From the NCBI RefSeq assembly GCF_001687625.2, contig NZ_CP016538.2:2510501-2574500 (forward strand): a stretch of 64,000 nucleotides of DNA, read 5' to 3'. The notes beneath the pieces are model-generated. The model was not told where the DNA came from and ran no database searches. It worked only from the letters and a program-made list of their open reading frames with translations. The translations under genes were made by a program, and so were the position numbers. This document shows, one piece after another, positions 1-8,523 of this stretch. The stretch's first letter is position 1. The number at the start of each line of letters is the position of its first letter. The stretch is from Planococcus maritimus (GTDB lineage Bacteria > Bacillota > Bacilli > Bacillales_A > Planococcaceae).

Positions 1-7
1 CCTCCTT
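1..7 (-). promoter_or_regulatory. Ribosome binding site of a gene beyond the left edge
   Basis: Read on the minus strand the first seven bases are AAGGAGG, a perfect Shine-Dalgarno sequence. A minus-strand gene probably starts just outside the window. Bases 8-214 then form a divergent AT-rich intergenic region that should hold promoters for that gene and for the plus-strand gene at 215. Confidence 0.45.
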
Positions 8-214
8 AGTTTTTATTCGTACTAATCTATACTGTTAAATACAGAAAAGCGTTTCATTTTTTTCCCAGCTTTCAATTACTAGTTCAAAATTTCCAGTATG
101 CAGTCGTGTCTCCCACCTTAATAAAAATGAGGATCTCCCGCTTATCTTATTCCATAATTTAACTTTAACAGTTTTCTTCCAAAATCGATATACTCTTTAT
201 AGAGGTGATTTCTG

Positions 215-820
215 ATGAATCCTATTTGTATATGCCAAGAAGATTTTAATCCTGAAGATGAATATCCTGTATTTGATACTGACTCAGTTCCCGCGAAGCT
301 ATATGTATCCCCAGTTAATGATGAACATTACGATGCCGAGACGCAGCAGATTTTAATCCATTTCATTATCTCCCAGAACAGATTTCCTGTTCATTTAACT
401 ATTGAGCTACTCTCAGGAGTATCCGATGAACTCAAAACCAGTTTTCAGAAACAAGCGATCGACCATTCGATAACGAATGAAAAGAATGGACGCACAAAGA
501 TGGTTGTGCTTCGGGCAATATTAGAGAATCAGCATGCGGTAAACTTTGCGATAGCCAAAACTTTCTGGATTGCTTGTGCTAACCAATTTTACGTTCTATC
601 TTGCCCAGATAGCTTGAGCTATTCTAAAGTGCAATCGACAGGCTGGTTCGGTAGAGAAAAACAGATATTGCGGCCATACTTCCCCACACTTTCTCACGCC
701 TCCTTCATCGTCGTTTGGCACGACGGGCAGGGATTCAATCTTTATACTTCTGAAGAAAAATTCGCTACATCAGAAAATCTTGTGAGTCATTTCCCCTCAG
801 ATACACAATTTGAATTTTGA
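215..820 (+). CDS. Hypothetical protein, 201 aa
   Basis: The ATG is preceded by AGAGGTGATTTCTG, a good ribosome site, which supports this start. The product is soluble, with no signal peptide or membrane segment, acidic in its first 30 residues, and has a Trp-rich middle (FWIACANQF, STGWFGREK). I do not recognise the family. It is a single-gene unit: the next gene lies on the opposite strand and ends at a terminator hairpin just beyond 820. Function unknown. Confidence 0.65.
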   Translation: MNPICICQEDFNPEDEYPVFDTDSVPAKLYVSPVNDEHYDAETQQILIHFIISQNRFPVHLTIELLSGVSDELKTSFQKQAIDHSITNEKNGRTKMVVLRAILENQHAVNFAIAKTFWIACANQFYVLSCPDSLSYSKVQSTGWFGREKQILRPYFPTLSHASFIVVWHDGQGFNLYTSEEKFATSENLVSHFPSDTQFEF

Positions 821-827
821 TAAGCAG

Positions 828-882
828 GTTAAAACAAAACAAACCCCAAACGCGCGCCGTCTCTTCGGCACTCATTTGGGGT
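828..882 (-). terminator. Rho-independent terminator of the PRPP synthetase paralogue
   Basis: AACCCCAAA pairs with TTTGGGGTT around a loop that itself holds CCG/CGG. On the minus strand the stem is followed by GTTTGTTTTGTTTT, a U-rich tail. It sits 20 bp after the minus-strand stop codon at 902 and may also serve the convergent gene ending at 820. Confidence 0.8.
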
Positions 883-901
883 TCGTTGCATTTCTATATG
901 G

Positions 902-1855
902 TCATCCTTCAAACAAAGGACTGACGGGTTTTTCGTTATGCACGTGCTCGATTGCTTCTGCGAGCAGTGGCGCGATCGATAAGATGGTGATTTTCGGAAT
1001 GCGTTTTTCTTTTGGTACATCGATCGTGTTGGTGACCACGAGTTCTGTCAACGCAGAGTCTTGGATGCGCTGGACGGAATCGCCGGACAAAACGGCATGC
1101 GTGCAGCATGCGTAGACGGCTTTGGCGCCGTTTTCCACAAGCAGGTCGGCCGCATCGGCGATGGTCGCTGCTGTGTCGACAATGTCGACGATGATGACAG
1201 CGTTTTTGCCTTGGATGTCCCCGACGATATTCATTGTGTCGGCTTCGCCCGGCTGCATTTTACGCTTGTCGATAAAGCCGATCGGCACGTCTAAGCGGTC
1301 CGCAAGTCTGCGGGCTCTGCTCAATCCGCCGTTATCCGGAGCGACGACGATGGCATCTTCGAGATTTTTATCGATGAAATGCTGGGACAATTCGGTAATG
1401 CCGAGCAATTGATCGACCGGAATATTGAAGAAACCTTGTACTTGCGGTGCGTGGAAATCCATCGTGATGATGTGGTCGACACCCGCTTTCACCAGCATGT
1501 TCGCGACAAGTTTCGCCGTGATTGGTTCACGCGAGCTCGCTTTGCGGTCTTGGCGCGCGTAGCCGTAATACGGGATGACCGCCGTGATGGAGTCTGCCGA
1601 TGCACGCTTCAAGGCGTCGATCATGATCAATAATTCCATGACATGCTCATGCCCTGGCTGCGAAGTCGATTGGACGATATAAACTTCCGCCCCTCGTACG
1701 CTTTCCTCGATATGGATTTGGATTTCCCCATCGCTAAAATGGGTGATGGAGTTTTTGCCCAGTTCACAGCCAAGATGCTCTGCGATTTCCTGCGCTAGTT
1801 CCTGATTTGAATTCAACGAAAATATCTTGAAATTGTCTCTTAATTGATAAGCCAC
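902..1855 (-). CDS. Ribose-phosphate pyrophosphokinase paralogue
   Basis: 317 aa, full length for a class I PRPP synthetase, which transfers pyrophosphate from ATP to ribose 5-phosphate. GTG start preceded by AAAGGGGAG. Recognisable blocks are SLNSN near the N terminus, [17 protein letters not shown] followed by [22 protein letters not shown], the IDKR catalytic-loop segment, and [11 protein letters not shown]. The PRPP loop differs from the family: canonical (I/V)DD-II-DTAGT reads [10 protein letters not shown] here, so the first Asp of the DD pair is Val and the loop Gly is Ala. The usual prs gene lies next to glmU in Bacillales; this copy is monocistronic with unrelated neighbours. It is probably a second, divergent copy, perhaps regulatory or of reduced activity. 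That last point is inference. Confidence 0.9.
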   Translation of the reverse strand: MAYQLRDNFKIFSLNSNQELAQEIAEHLGCELGKNSITHFSDGEIQIHIEESVRGAEVYIVQSTSQPGHEHVMELLIMIDALKRASADSITAVIPYYGYARQDRKASSREPITAKLVANMLVKAGVDHIITMDFHAPQVQGFFNIPVDQLLGITELSQHFIDKNLEDAIVVAPDNGGLSRARRLADRLDVPIGFIDKRKMQPGEADTMNIVGDIQGKNAVIIVDIVDTAATIADAADLLVENGAKAVYACCTHAVLSGDSVQRIQDSALTELVVTNTIDVPKEKRIPKITILSIAPLLAEAIEHVHNEKPVSPLFEG

Positions 1856-2008
1856 CGTTCAACTCCCCTTTCAGCAAAGTATAAGTTCGTAAATGAATAG
1901 CTGACTGTTTCCCATGAAAAAATCTCATCATGCGGTGTATATCAGTTGTTTTTATGATAGCTCTTTCTAGGGGCAAATGCCACCAAAGACGGAGAATCAT
2001 GCCTCTGT

Positions 2009-2326
2009 TCACAAGCTTTTTAGAAAATCTGCCACAATATCGAGATTCCACATCAAAAAGATCAATGCGATGAGCGAAACCGCCATCAATAAACTGATTA
2101 AGCGGAAAGCTGCGAGCTGGCATCTTTTCGGGAAAAACTTCTCGCTGCACCAGGCTAGGAAAGTAAATAGCAGCGCAAGGATAAAAAATGGCCCCTCTCC
2201 GTGTGAAAACACTTCACCCAACTCTTGTTTCTCGCCGTCCTTCACTGGCTTGATGGCCATATATATATGTTGAATCGCGATGCCACCCAATAGCACCGAT
2301 AGCGCAACTAGTATCCAGACTGACAC
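2009..2326 (-). CDS. Small membrane protein, 105 aa
   Basis: GTG start preceded by GGAGGAGAAGAAGAGAC, a strong ribosome site. Three hydrophobic segments at about residues 3-26, 46-62 and 76-95, with a short charged loop (KPVKDGEKQE) after the first. The two most polar stretches contain KPVKDGEKQ and KFFPKR. I do not recognise a family. It lies divergent from the membrane-protein/permease operon at 2496, separated by about 170 bp that should hold both promoters. Confidence 0.6.
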   Translation of the reverse strand: MSVWILVALSVLLGGIAIQHIYMAIKPVKDGEKQELGEVFSHGEGPFFILALLFTFLAWCSEKFFPKRCQLAAFRLISLLMAVSLIALIFLMWNLDIVADFLKSL

Positions 2327-2495
2327 GTCTCTTCTTCTCCTCCGCTGACTATTCTCTTAGTTCGAATCGTTCGCTTGCTGTCATTCAATTTAGAATGATA
2401 CATAATTTTCTAATTTTTGAAACTATCTCTCCATTATACCGTACAGTATATTAAGGGATTAACATTTTTTCCAAAAATTCCAACTGGAGGTTCAG

Positions 2496-2819
2496 ATGAA
2501 AAACATACTTATTGTCTCACTGACCATGCTCATGCTGACGCTTGGCAATTGGCTTGCGGCCTTTTTCACACCGCTCGGGTTTTTGGATATCGCCATTCCT
2601 TTTGCCGGACTCGCTGTCGTTCTCGTGTTTTTCTTTAAATCAAAAGGCGGCATGGCGAGCCGTCATTTGGATATGTCGATTCAAGGATCGACGGGCATTC
2701 GGATGGAACAGGCCGCTCCTGTCCATGAACGTTCGTATATTTTAATTGGCGCGATTTTGTACTTAGTCTTAATGGTCGGGCTGACGTTTTTCATGTACCG
2801 CGAGTATTTTCTGAACTAA
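2496..2819 (+). CDS. Small membrane protein at the head of the permease operon
   Basis: 107 aa; ATG preceded by TGGAGGTTCAG. Two N-terminal hydrophobic segments (about residues 3-24 and 28-48), then a polar loop with MASRHLDMSIQGSTG, then a third segment at about 82-101 ending in a short YREYFLN tail. No recognised family. It is followed after 36 bp by the fused permease gene and probably shares its transcript, so it may be an accessory subunit; that is inference from position only. Confidence 0.6.
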   Translation: MKNILIVSLTMLMLTLGNWLAAFFTPLGFLDIAIPFAGLAVVLVFFFKSKGGMASRHLDMSIQGSTGIRMEQAAPVHERSYILIGAILYLVLMVGLTFFMYREYFLN

Positions 2820-2855
2820 GAAATCAGTTGCCATTTCGTTGCAAAGGAGGCATTT

Positions 2856-4832
2856 ATGAAACAGTTTTGGACGATTAGTACGAAATTTATCTTCGGCGTA
2901 GTCGGCATCATGCTGATCAGCGCCACTCCTGCACTTTTTAACGGAGCTTCATTTCTCAATTTCCGTTCGTATGTGGAAGCGTTGCGGCTTATTTTCGCGG
3001 GGTTTACAACGCCATCTGAGTGGACCTTGAGTTATCAAATTCCGTTTTCTTTAGAGACAATTCCGGTGTCTTTTTCCAAATTTTTGAGCGGCCCTTACGT
3101 CTACTCGATGTCTATTTTCTTGATGGCATTGCTGCTTGCTGCCGTTTCAGCTTTTGTGCTTTCCTTTATGGTCATCTTATCGACAGGCGCCTTCAAGCGC
3201 TTGATGCTGGAACTTATCAAACTCCTGCAGTCTTTTCCCGATTTCGCTTACATATTCTTAATTCAAATCGGCGTCATCGCCATTTTTCAGCAAACCGGGT
3301 TCTTGCTCCTGAGCTTTTACAGCTTGGGCGGCGAGGAGATTTACTTGGCGCCTGTCGTATGTTTGGCGGTCGTGCCGGCGGTCTTGTTTTTAAAACTGTT
3401 TATTTTATTGTACGAAGACGAACAGCGACATCCTTACGTAGAACTCGCGCGTTCTAAAGGCTTGAGCCGGTTTGAGGTGCTGTGGAAGCATTGCACGTCC
3501 AATGTCTTGAAAAGTGCATTTTACCAGTCCAAGTCGATTGTGTGGCTCGCTCTTTCTGCGCTATTGATCATCGAATACCTCTTCGGTGTCGAAGGCATTT
3601 TGTATTATTTGCAAAATGACTTTAGCCCGAAAGGCATTGCGTTTATTTTATTGACTGTCTTTATCCCGTTCTTCGTTTTCTATACGGCAGTGGAATTGTG
3701 GCTCGGAACATACGAAATCGAACGCAACGCAGTATTTAGCAAATTCAATTTGCGCCTCCTGGACCTGAATGAAATCCGGGCAAGCCTGCGCTCGTTTTTT
3801 TCAAACCGAAAATCGGTGTCTGCGCGCATACCCCTTTATAAAAACCCGCGTCTCTTCATCCCGTCATCCATCGTGCTCGGCTTACTGACGGCGAGTGTTT
3901 TGTACGCTGTGTTCACGGGTGACGCCATTGCGCAAACGAATTATGTGTACGATGATGAGGGCAGCATCGAAAGCAGCGCACCTCATCCGCCGTCCCAAGA
4001 CATTGTGTTTGGCACCGATCCATTCGGCTATTCAATCGCACAGCAATTAATGGTCGGCATGAAATACACCATTGTCTTGAGTTTATTGATCGCCAGTTTG
4101 CGCATCGTTTTCGGCTATTTGTTCGGTATCGTTTATACCTTCTTCTTTACAGACAAGCTGCGCCATTTCGTCAATTCTATTGCAGAAGGCATGCATTTTT
4201 TGCCGCTGACTTTGGTAACCTATCTTTTGTTGCGCCCGGTCCTTATCAGTTTCGGGGAATGGGATCTCAGTTTGGCAGAGCGATTGATCTTTCAAGTGCT
4301 GATCATGTCGCTTGTCGTATTGCCGATCACCACAAGCGCCATTGGCAATGAAATGAACGAAACCTTGAAGAAAGACTACGTCATCAGTTCGGTCTTGATG
4401 GGCGGATCGATGAGTTGGATCTTGTCGAAGCATATTCAGCCGGAGCTTTGGCCAAAACTCGTATTGATGTGGGTACAGCACATCATCCAAGTGCTCCAGA
4501 TGTTCGTGCACTTGGGGATCTTAAACATTTTTGTTGGCGGCGCCTTGGCCCAATCCGATTATCCGAGGCTGGTCCCGGAAATTTACGAACTGTCCGGCAT
4601 GATCGCTATTTCCCGGGAAGTGTTTTCAACCAATCAATTCTGGATGATTCTCCCGCCTTTAGCTGTGTTCATGATCCTGATTTATTGCTTTATCACGATT
4701 GCCGAAGGGCTGACCAAAAAGCAGTTACCTGTCGTGCAAGCTGAACAGGAAGATGCGCAAGATTTGAAAAAAAGTTCAGATGCTGCGCCTTCTTTTTCAC
4801 GTATCCGCTATGCCGAAGCCAATGAAAAATGA
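2856..4832 (+). CDS. Fused DppB/DppC-like ABC transporter permease
   Basis: 658 aa; ATG preceded by AAAGGAGGCATTT. It reads as two permease domains in one chain. The N-terminal half (about 1-300) resembles DppB/OppB and carries an EAA loop around residues 193-212 (ELARSKGLSRFEVLWKH). The C-terminal half (about 330-640) begins like DppC/OppC with TDPFGYSIAQQL and has a degenerate second EAA loop around 505-525 (DYVISSVLMGGSMSW). About a dozen membrane segments. Family role is uptake of peptides or nickel with a binding protein and two ATPases. No ATPase or binding protein is encoded nearby, so the partner and substrate are unknown. Flanked by two small membrane-protein genes in the same orientation. 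Confidence 0.8.
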   Translation: MKQFWTISTKFIFGVVGIMLISATPALFNGASFLNFRSYVEALRLIFAGFTTPSEWTLSYQIPFSLETIPVSFSKFLSGPYVYSMSIFLMALLLAAVSAFVLSFMVILSTGAFKRLMLELIKLLQSFPDFAYIFLIQIGVIAIFQQTGFLLLSFYSLGGEEIYLAPVVCLAVVPAVLFLKLFILLYEDEQRHPYVELARSKGLSRFEVLWKHCTSNVLKSAFYQSKSIVWLALSALLIIEYLFGVEGILYYLQNDFSPKGIAFILLTVFIPFFVFYTAVELWLGTYEIERNAVFSKFNLRLLDLNEIRASLRSFFSNRKSVSARIPLYKNPRLFIPSSIVLGLLTASVLYAVFTGDAIAQTNYVYDDEGSIESSAPHPPSQDIVFGTDPFGYSIAQQLMVGMKYTIVLSLLIASLRIVFGYLFGIVYTFFFTDKLRHFVNSIAEGMHFLPLTLVTYLLLRPVLISFGEWDLSLAERLIFQVLIMSLVVLPITTSAIGNEMNETLKKDYVISSVLMGGSMSWILSKHIQPELWPKLVLMWVQHIIQVLQMFVHLGILNIFVGGALAQSDYPRLVPEIYELSGMIAISREVFSTNQFWMILPPLAVFMILIYCFITIAEGLTKKQLPVVQAEQEDAQDLKKSSDAAPSFSRIRYAEANEK

Positions 4833-4872
4833 CAAGACTCGGCAAACGACTCAATCAAGAAAGGAGAATTAG

Positions 4873-5370
4873 ATGTCATTTCTAAAATGGACGGCGTTTC
4901 AAGTGGCCGCTTTTGCAGGTTTGGTCGCACTGGCAATTCTCGCTGAATATTATTCGCTTAGCATTGGGCACGTACTTGCTTCTGGCACCACCAGCGGGAT
5001 GCTTGTCGTGTTGACTTTCCTTTTGCTGAGCACCAGCATGATTCATTTGTTTTTCGTCTTCCACAGCAAAAAAAGTGAGCGCTTCTTGTCGCACCCTTTG
5101 TGGAATAAGATGAACGTATTGTCGGGGCTGTTGCTCGCCTTTTCTATTGCGGTGTTCATTGCCATTTCCGTCTTCACTTCTTTGAACGACTGGATTACGG
5201 ACAATCGCTGGATTTTGTACGGAATCTTTTACTTCTTTATGTTTCTCTATAGCTTGTTCGTGTTATCCGTCGTACATAAAGTGAAGCGTGAAAGCGCAAA
5301 AGAAACAAAAATCGAAATCTCCTTTGGCGCCACTGTCGTCAGCTTATGTCTCTTGCTGTTTCTTCTTTAA
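4873..5370 (+). CDS. Membrane protein, 165 aa
   Basis: ATG preceded by GAAAGGAGAATTAG. Five hydrophobic segments at about residues 7-25, 36-62, 78-100, 112-135 and 147-164, separated by short basic loops (HSKKSERF, HKVKRESAKETK). No recognised family. Third gene of the run 2496-5370, 40 bp after the fused permease and before a strong terminator, so likely co-transcribed with it. Confidence 0.6.
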   Translation: MSFLKWTAFQVAAFAGLVALAILAEYYSLSIGHVLASGTTSGMLVVLTFLLLSTSMIHLFFVFHSKKSERFLSHPLWNKMNVLSGLLLAFSIAVFIAISVFTSLNDWITDNRWILYGIFYFFMFLYSLFVLSVVHKVKRESAKETKIEISFGATVVSLCLLLFLL

Positions 5371-5378
5371 TGCCATCG

Positions 5379-5428
5379 AAAAAGCCTCCGGTCGCTCCCT
5401 TTCTAGGGCTCGATGCAGAGGCTTTTTT
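5379..5428. terminator. Bidirectional terminator between convergent genes
   Basis: AAAAAGCCTC at 5379-5388 pairs with GAGGCTTTTTT at 5418-5428, with GCTCCC/GGGCT able to extend the fold. A T-run on the plus strand and its A-run mirror on the minus strand allow it to end both the permease operon and the minus-strand gene whose stop is at 5432. Confidence 0.85.
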
Positions 5429-5431
5429 AGT

Positions 5432-5770
5432 TCAGATTGATTCTTTAGGGCCTTGTCGCTTTGGCATGACGCCAAGCTCGGCGACGAACATCATCAACAA
5501 GCAGTAGAATGCGGTCATGCTGGCGGCATTGGCCGTGCTATAAGGTTGTGGAAACGAGTAATTATAGACAATCAAATTCACAATTAGCGCCACGACAAAT
5601 CCGACATATGACAACGAAAACAAATAATGTCCAACGATGAGTCGTTTATGGTTGGGCGAATCCCATGTCACCGATTTTACAACGGAAATGGATTCTTTGA
5701 TTTGCTTAAAAGCTTCGCGGGCAAACAACCCGATAATTAGGACTGGAACGATATTGATCCACCATTCCAT
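5432..5770 (-). CDS. Small membrane protein, 112 aa
   Basis: ATG preceded by CGGAGGTGTTCAA. Three hydrophobic segments at about residues 2-18, 50-68 and 80-100, with a cytosol-like loop (KQIKESISVVKSVTWDS) between the first two. No recognised family. It follows the 162-aa membrane protein gene by 21 bp on the same strand, so the two form a small operon. Confidence 0.6.
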   Translation of the reverse strand: MEWWINIVPVLIIGLFAREAFKQIKESISVVKSVTWDSPNHKRLIVGHYLFSLSYVGFVVALIVNLIVYNYSFPQPYSTANAASMTAFYCLLMMFVAELGVMPKRQGPKESI

Positions 5771-5791
5771 TTGAACACCTCCGAGTAAAAA

Positions 5792-6280
5792 TTATGAATT
5801 CGTCCGTTCGGCTGCGCGACGCATCCACTTTGCATTATTGCGACACAGAATGATGAGCAGCGTTAAGATGCCAGACAGGCCGAAAAACGCGGAAAATAGG
5901 GTGAGCCCAACAGTCGGTGAATTAAGCAGCATGGCACTCATCAACAATAAGCCTACTGACATCAGCGATAGAAAAATGATATGCAGCGTTTTGCGCTCTC
6001 TCAATAGCCATCCCAATAACTGAAGGACGATGAATAGAAACGATGCCGCCATCAGGAGCGGAAACAGTGGTTCAAACTTTGCCGCATAAACGAAATGGTC
6101 GATCATCAAAATATCGCTCGCCTCGGTCACTGGCCCGTTCAACCAGGTCGAAAAGACCGCCGAATACTTCCATTCCCATGAAATATCGCGCAGTTGTCCA
6201 CCCTCATACCAGCTAGCGAGTGTCGAGAAGATCAATACGAGAAATGCGCCGATCAAGTAAACGATGTGTTTGAATTTCAT
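5792..6280 (-). CDS. Membrane protein, 162 aa
   Basis: An earlier in-frame start exists at 6298, but the ATG at 6280 has GAAAGGAG placed correctly upstream and is preferred. An N-terminal hydrophobic segment (about 6-24) is followed by an external-looking polar stretch (SWYEGGQLRDISWEW), then three more membrane segments at about residues 68-86, 95-113 and 120-142. No recognised family. First gene of a two-gene minus-strand operon with the gene at 5432. Confidence 0.6.
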   Translation of the reverse strand: MKFKHIVYLIGAFLVLIFSTLASWYEGGQLRDISWEWKYSAVFSTWLNGPVTEASDILMIDHFVYAAKFEPLFPLLMAASFLFIVLQLLGWLLRERKTLHIIFLSLMSVGLLLMSAMLLNSPTVGLTLFSAFFGLSGILTLLIILCRNNAKWMRRAAERTNS

Positions 6281-6428
6281 GCAATTCTCCTTTCGCAAGT
6301 TAAAGTCGCAATGCTCTTTTAAGCCTTACTATTCAATTCCTCTATTTCTCAATGGAAACCAGGATATTTATCGGTTCTATTTTACGTTAATCTTTTTCAT
6401 GCCTACGCATCCATAGGGCAAACTAGGG

Positions 6429-6578
6429 TTACTTTTTAGTCCGTTTAATCGGATTGGCTCCAGCAAGATAAGAGAGGGCTTTTAGAATGGCCAGGAAACT
6501 TTTGACTACTATCTCGGGTAAATGCTTTTGTTTAAGTGCATCCATTAAAAAAACAAGCATCTTTTTATAAACCTTCAC
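6429..6578 (-). CDS. Candidate small protein, 49 aa
   Basis: GTG start with AGAGGG seven bases upstream, followed by 49 sense codons and TAA. The product begins VKVYKKMLVFL, is basic at both ends, and has one amphipathic/hydrophobic core (VVKSFLAILKALSYLAG) before a basic tail (KRTKK). This fits a small membrane-associated peptide. It occupies the otherwise empty 6281-6793 interval. Evidence is ribosome site plus plausible composition only; no family is recognised. Confidence 0.4.
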   Translation of the reverse strand: MKVYKKMLVFLMDALKQKHLPEIVVKSFLAILKALSYLAGANPIKRTKK

Positions 6579-6793
6579 GAAGTTCCCTCTTTTTCCAAAT
6601 TCATATAGTTTCTTACACTTCCAATATACTAGTAAAGAAAACTGATTTCTACATAATTTTGGAAATATCTTAAGCTTTTCATTCTCCTTACTTTTTCTTT
6701 TATTGCTTGTAAAATTCTTAGCGTAGGGACATATGTCCTTCCATCTATTTAAAATGCCCTTTATTCTTAAACTAAGAAAAGGCGGTGGACCGG

Positions 6794-7219
6794 ATGAAAG
6801 GAATTCTTTTTGCGCTCGCTGGCGGATTTTTTCTGACTTTCCAAAGCGTGGCGAATGCGACCATTAGCGACCACATCGGCACTTGGCAGGCTGCGGCGAT
6901 GACTCAGCTGACCGGATTTGTGCTGGCGATTTTCATCGTCTTGGCATTGAAAGACACATCGATCAAACAAATCAAGCAAGTTTCGCCTTTATATGCGGCG
7001 GGCGGCTTGCCCGCAGCATTTATCCTGTTCAGCAATATTACCGCTATCCATCGCATGGGCGTAACGCTGACCATTAGCGTATTTCTGATCGCGCAGCTGG
7101 TGGCGGCGATCGTCATCGATGGCAAAGGCTGGTTTCACATGGCGAAGAAAAATGTCGGGAAAACGCAAATTGCCGGTGTGGCATTGATGATTGCCGGCAT
7201 TGTCGTCTTGAAATGGTAA
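6794..7219 (+). CDS. YdcZ/DUF606 small membrane transporter subunit
   Basis: 141 aa from the ATG at 6794; a GTG at 6785 is in frame but sits too close to the AAAAGG ribosome site. Four or five membrane segments with the DUF606 pattern: N-terminal GILFALAGGFFLTFQSVAN, a central YAAGGLPAAF, and GVTLTISVFLIAQLVAAIVID. DUF606 proteins belong to the DMT superfamily and often occur as paired genes that presumably heterodimerise. A second member lies at 7907 with a Crp/Fnr-type regulator between, spaced 12 bp from each. Substrate unknown. Confidence 0.85.
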   Translation: MKGILFALAGGFFLTFQSVANATISDHIGTWQAAAMTQLTGFVLAIFIVLALKDTSIKQIKQVSPLYAAGGLPAAFILFSNITAIHRMGVTLTISVFLIAQLVAAIVIDGKGWFHMAKKNVGKTQIAGVALMIAGIVVLKW

Positions 7220-7231
7220 GGAGGAACATCC

Positions 7232-7894
7232 ATGCAGACAATTAATGATTATCTCCATCAGTATGAATTGGCGGATTTGTTCCCCCCTGCCGTCATCGTT
7301 TCTATGCATATCGAGCATCACGCGGCAGGGAGCCGGCTGTTTTCACAGGGCGATGCGGCGGAGCATTTGTACTTATTGGTTAAAGGCAAATTGAAAATTT
7401 CCATGCTGTCGCCAGAAGGCAAACGGCTGATTTTGGCTTTTAAAACGCCTTTTGATATTGTCGGCGATATCGAATACGTCCAGAAATGCCCATTCATCAA
7501 TACGGTAGAAGCCGTGACCGACCTTGTCTTGCTGCGCATCCCCCATCATGCGCTGGACCATGAGATGAGCGGAAATTCTTTGTTCCAGCAGTTTTTACTC
7601 GAGACCATCACGCGCAAGTTCGTGACGAAAGCGCAGGAATTGAATTTCAATTTACTGTATGCAGTGGATGTCCGGGTGGCCAGTTATTTGCTGTCGATGA
7701 CACCGGACAAGCCCAGGCTCGATTCGCCGTCGCTCGTCGACATGGCGGACTTGATCGGGACAAGTTACCGGCATTTGAACCGGGTGCTCCAAAAATTCGA
7801 GCAGGCCGGCTGGATTCAGCGCACCAATGGCAAAATCGATTTACTCGACCGCGACGCATTATTCAATCAAGCAGGTCATAATATATACGAATAG
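7232..7894 (+). CDS. Crp/Fnr family transcriptional regulator
   Basis: 220 aa; ATG preceded by TAAGGAGGAACATCC. N-terminal cyclic-nucleotide-binding-type beta barrel (about 10-125) with GDAAEHLYLLVKGKLKI, a dimerisation helix around 125-150, and a C-terminal winged helix at about 168-200 (VDMADLIGTSYRHLNRVLQ). No Cys cluster typical of Fnr is present, so an oxygen-sensing FeS cluster is unlikely. It resembles YeiL-type regulators. It is encoded between two DUF606 transporter genes with 12-bp gaps, so it most likely controls this operon in response to a small effector; the effector cannot be read from the sequence. Confidence 0.85.
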   Translation: MQTINDYLHQYELADLFPPAVIVSMHIEHHAAGSRLFSQGDAAEHLYLLVKGKLKISMLSPEGKRLILAFKTPFDIVGDIEYVQKCPFINTVEAVTDLVLLRIPHHALDHEMSGNSLFQQFLLETITRKFVTKAQELNFNLLYAVDVRVASYLLSMTPDKPRLDSPSLVDMADLIGTSYRHLNRVLQKFEQAGWIQRTNGKIDLLDRDALFNQAGHNIYE

Positions 7895-7906
7895 GAGGAC
7901 CGTTCA

Positions 7907-8389
7907 ATGGCTATCGGCATTTTACTGGCACTGTCAGGCGGCGTACTCGTCTGTCTGCAAAATATCTTTAACGCCAACGTCAAGCAGCATGTCAGCGTCT
8001 GGACGACAACCGCACTTGTGCTATTTCTCGGCTTTTTCGGATCCTTTGTGGCAGGGCTTGCGGTGAACGGCATGGACTTGTTCCGCTTCCAGGCCGAGCC
8101 GTGGTTTTGGTTTAGCGGCATACTCGGTGTCGGCGTCGTCGTCTGCGTCACACAAGGCGTTCAGTCAATGGGGCCGAGCCGTGCGATTTCCATCGTCATG
8201 GTCTCACAGATTTTCTTCGGGTTGATGTGGGATACCGCCGGCTGGTTCGGCCTCGAGCAAGTGCCGTTCACTTGGCAATCGCTCGCAGGCATCGTCTTGA
8301 TCAGTGCGGGCATCGTATTATTCCAGCTCGGCCCCGCTCTTGAAGGCAAATCGTTCGTCCGAAAACGCAAAACCCAACACAGCCTCTAA
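7907..8389 (+). CDS. YdcZ/DUF606 small membrane transporter subunit, second copy
   Basis: 160 aa; ATG preceded by AGGAGGACCGTTCA. Starts MAIGILLALSGGVLVCLQN and retains the DUF606 features GILGVGVVVCVTQGVQSMGPSRAISIVMVSQIF split across two membrane segments, plus a C-terminal IVLISAGIVLFQLGP helix and a basic tail. It is longer than the copy at 6794, mainly in the C-terminal tail. The pair with 6794 suggests a two-subunit DMT-type exporter or importer. Operon end is marked by the terminator after 8408. Confidence 0.85.
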   Translation: MAIGILLALSGGVLVCLQNIFNANVKQHVSVWTTTALVLFLGFFGSFVAGLAVNGMDLFRFQAEPWFWFSGILGVGVVVCVTQGVQSMGPSRAISIVMVSQIFFGLMWDTAGWFGLEQVPFTWQSLAGIVLISAGIVLFQLGPALEGKSFVRKRKTQHSL

Positions 8390-8407
8390 CACATGAATTG
8401 ACGAAAA

Positions 8408-8446
8408 AAAGCTCTATCCAGCCATTATGGTCGGATAGAGTTTTTA
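8408..8446 (+). terminator. Terminator of the YdcZ-Crp-YdcZ operon; left hairpin of repeat copy 1
   Basis: CTCTATCC at 8412-8419 pairs with GGATAGAG at 8433-8440, extended by AGCC/TGGT, followed by TTTTT. Its 29-nt hairpin is 20/29 identical to the hairpin at 8755-8783 on the far side of the repeat element. Confidence 0.85.
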
Positions 8447-8523
8447 AGTATTCAAGAAGTGTGCAATTTGCTATGAACAAAGCAGATTCACTTTATATTA
8501 TTAAAATACAATGTTTTAGCTGA

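Noticed and set aside
1764..2150. 128-aa minus-strand frame overlapping the start of the PRPP synthetase paralogue
   Set aside because: It overlaps the ribosome site and first codons of a clear gene in another frame, with no recognisable domain.
4083..4511. 142-aa antisense frame inside the fused permease gene
   Set aside because: No ribosome site, full overlap with a gene supported by domain motifs, and low-complexity His/Gln composition typical of antisense shadows.
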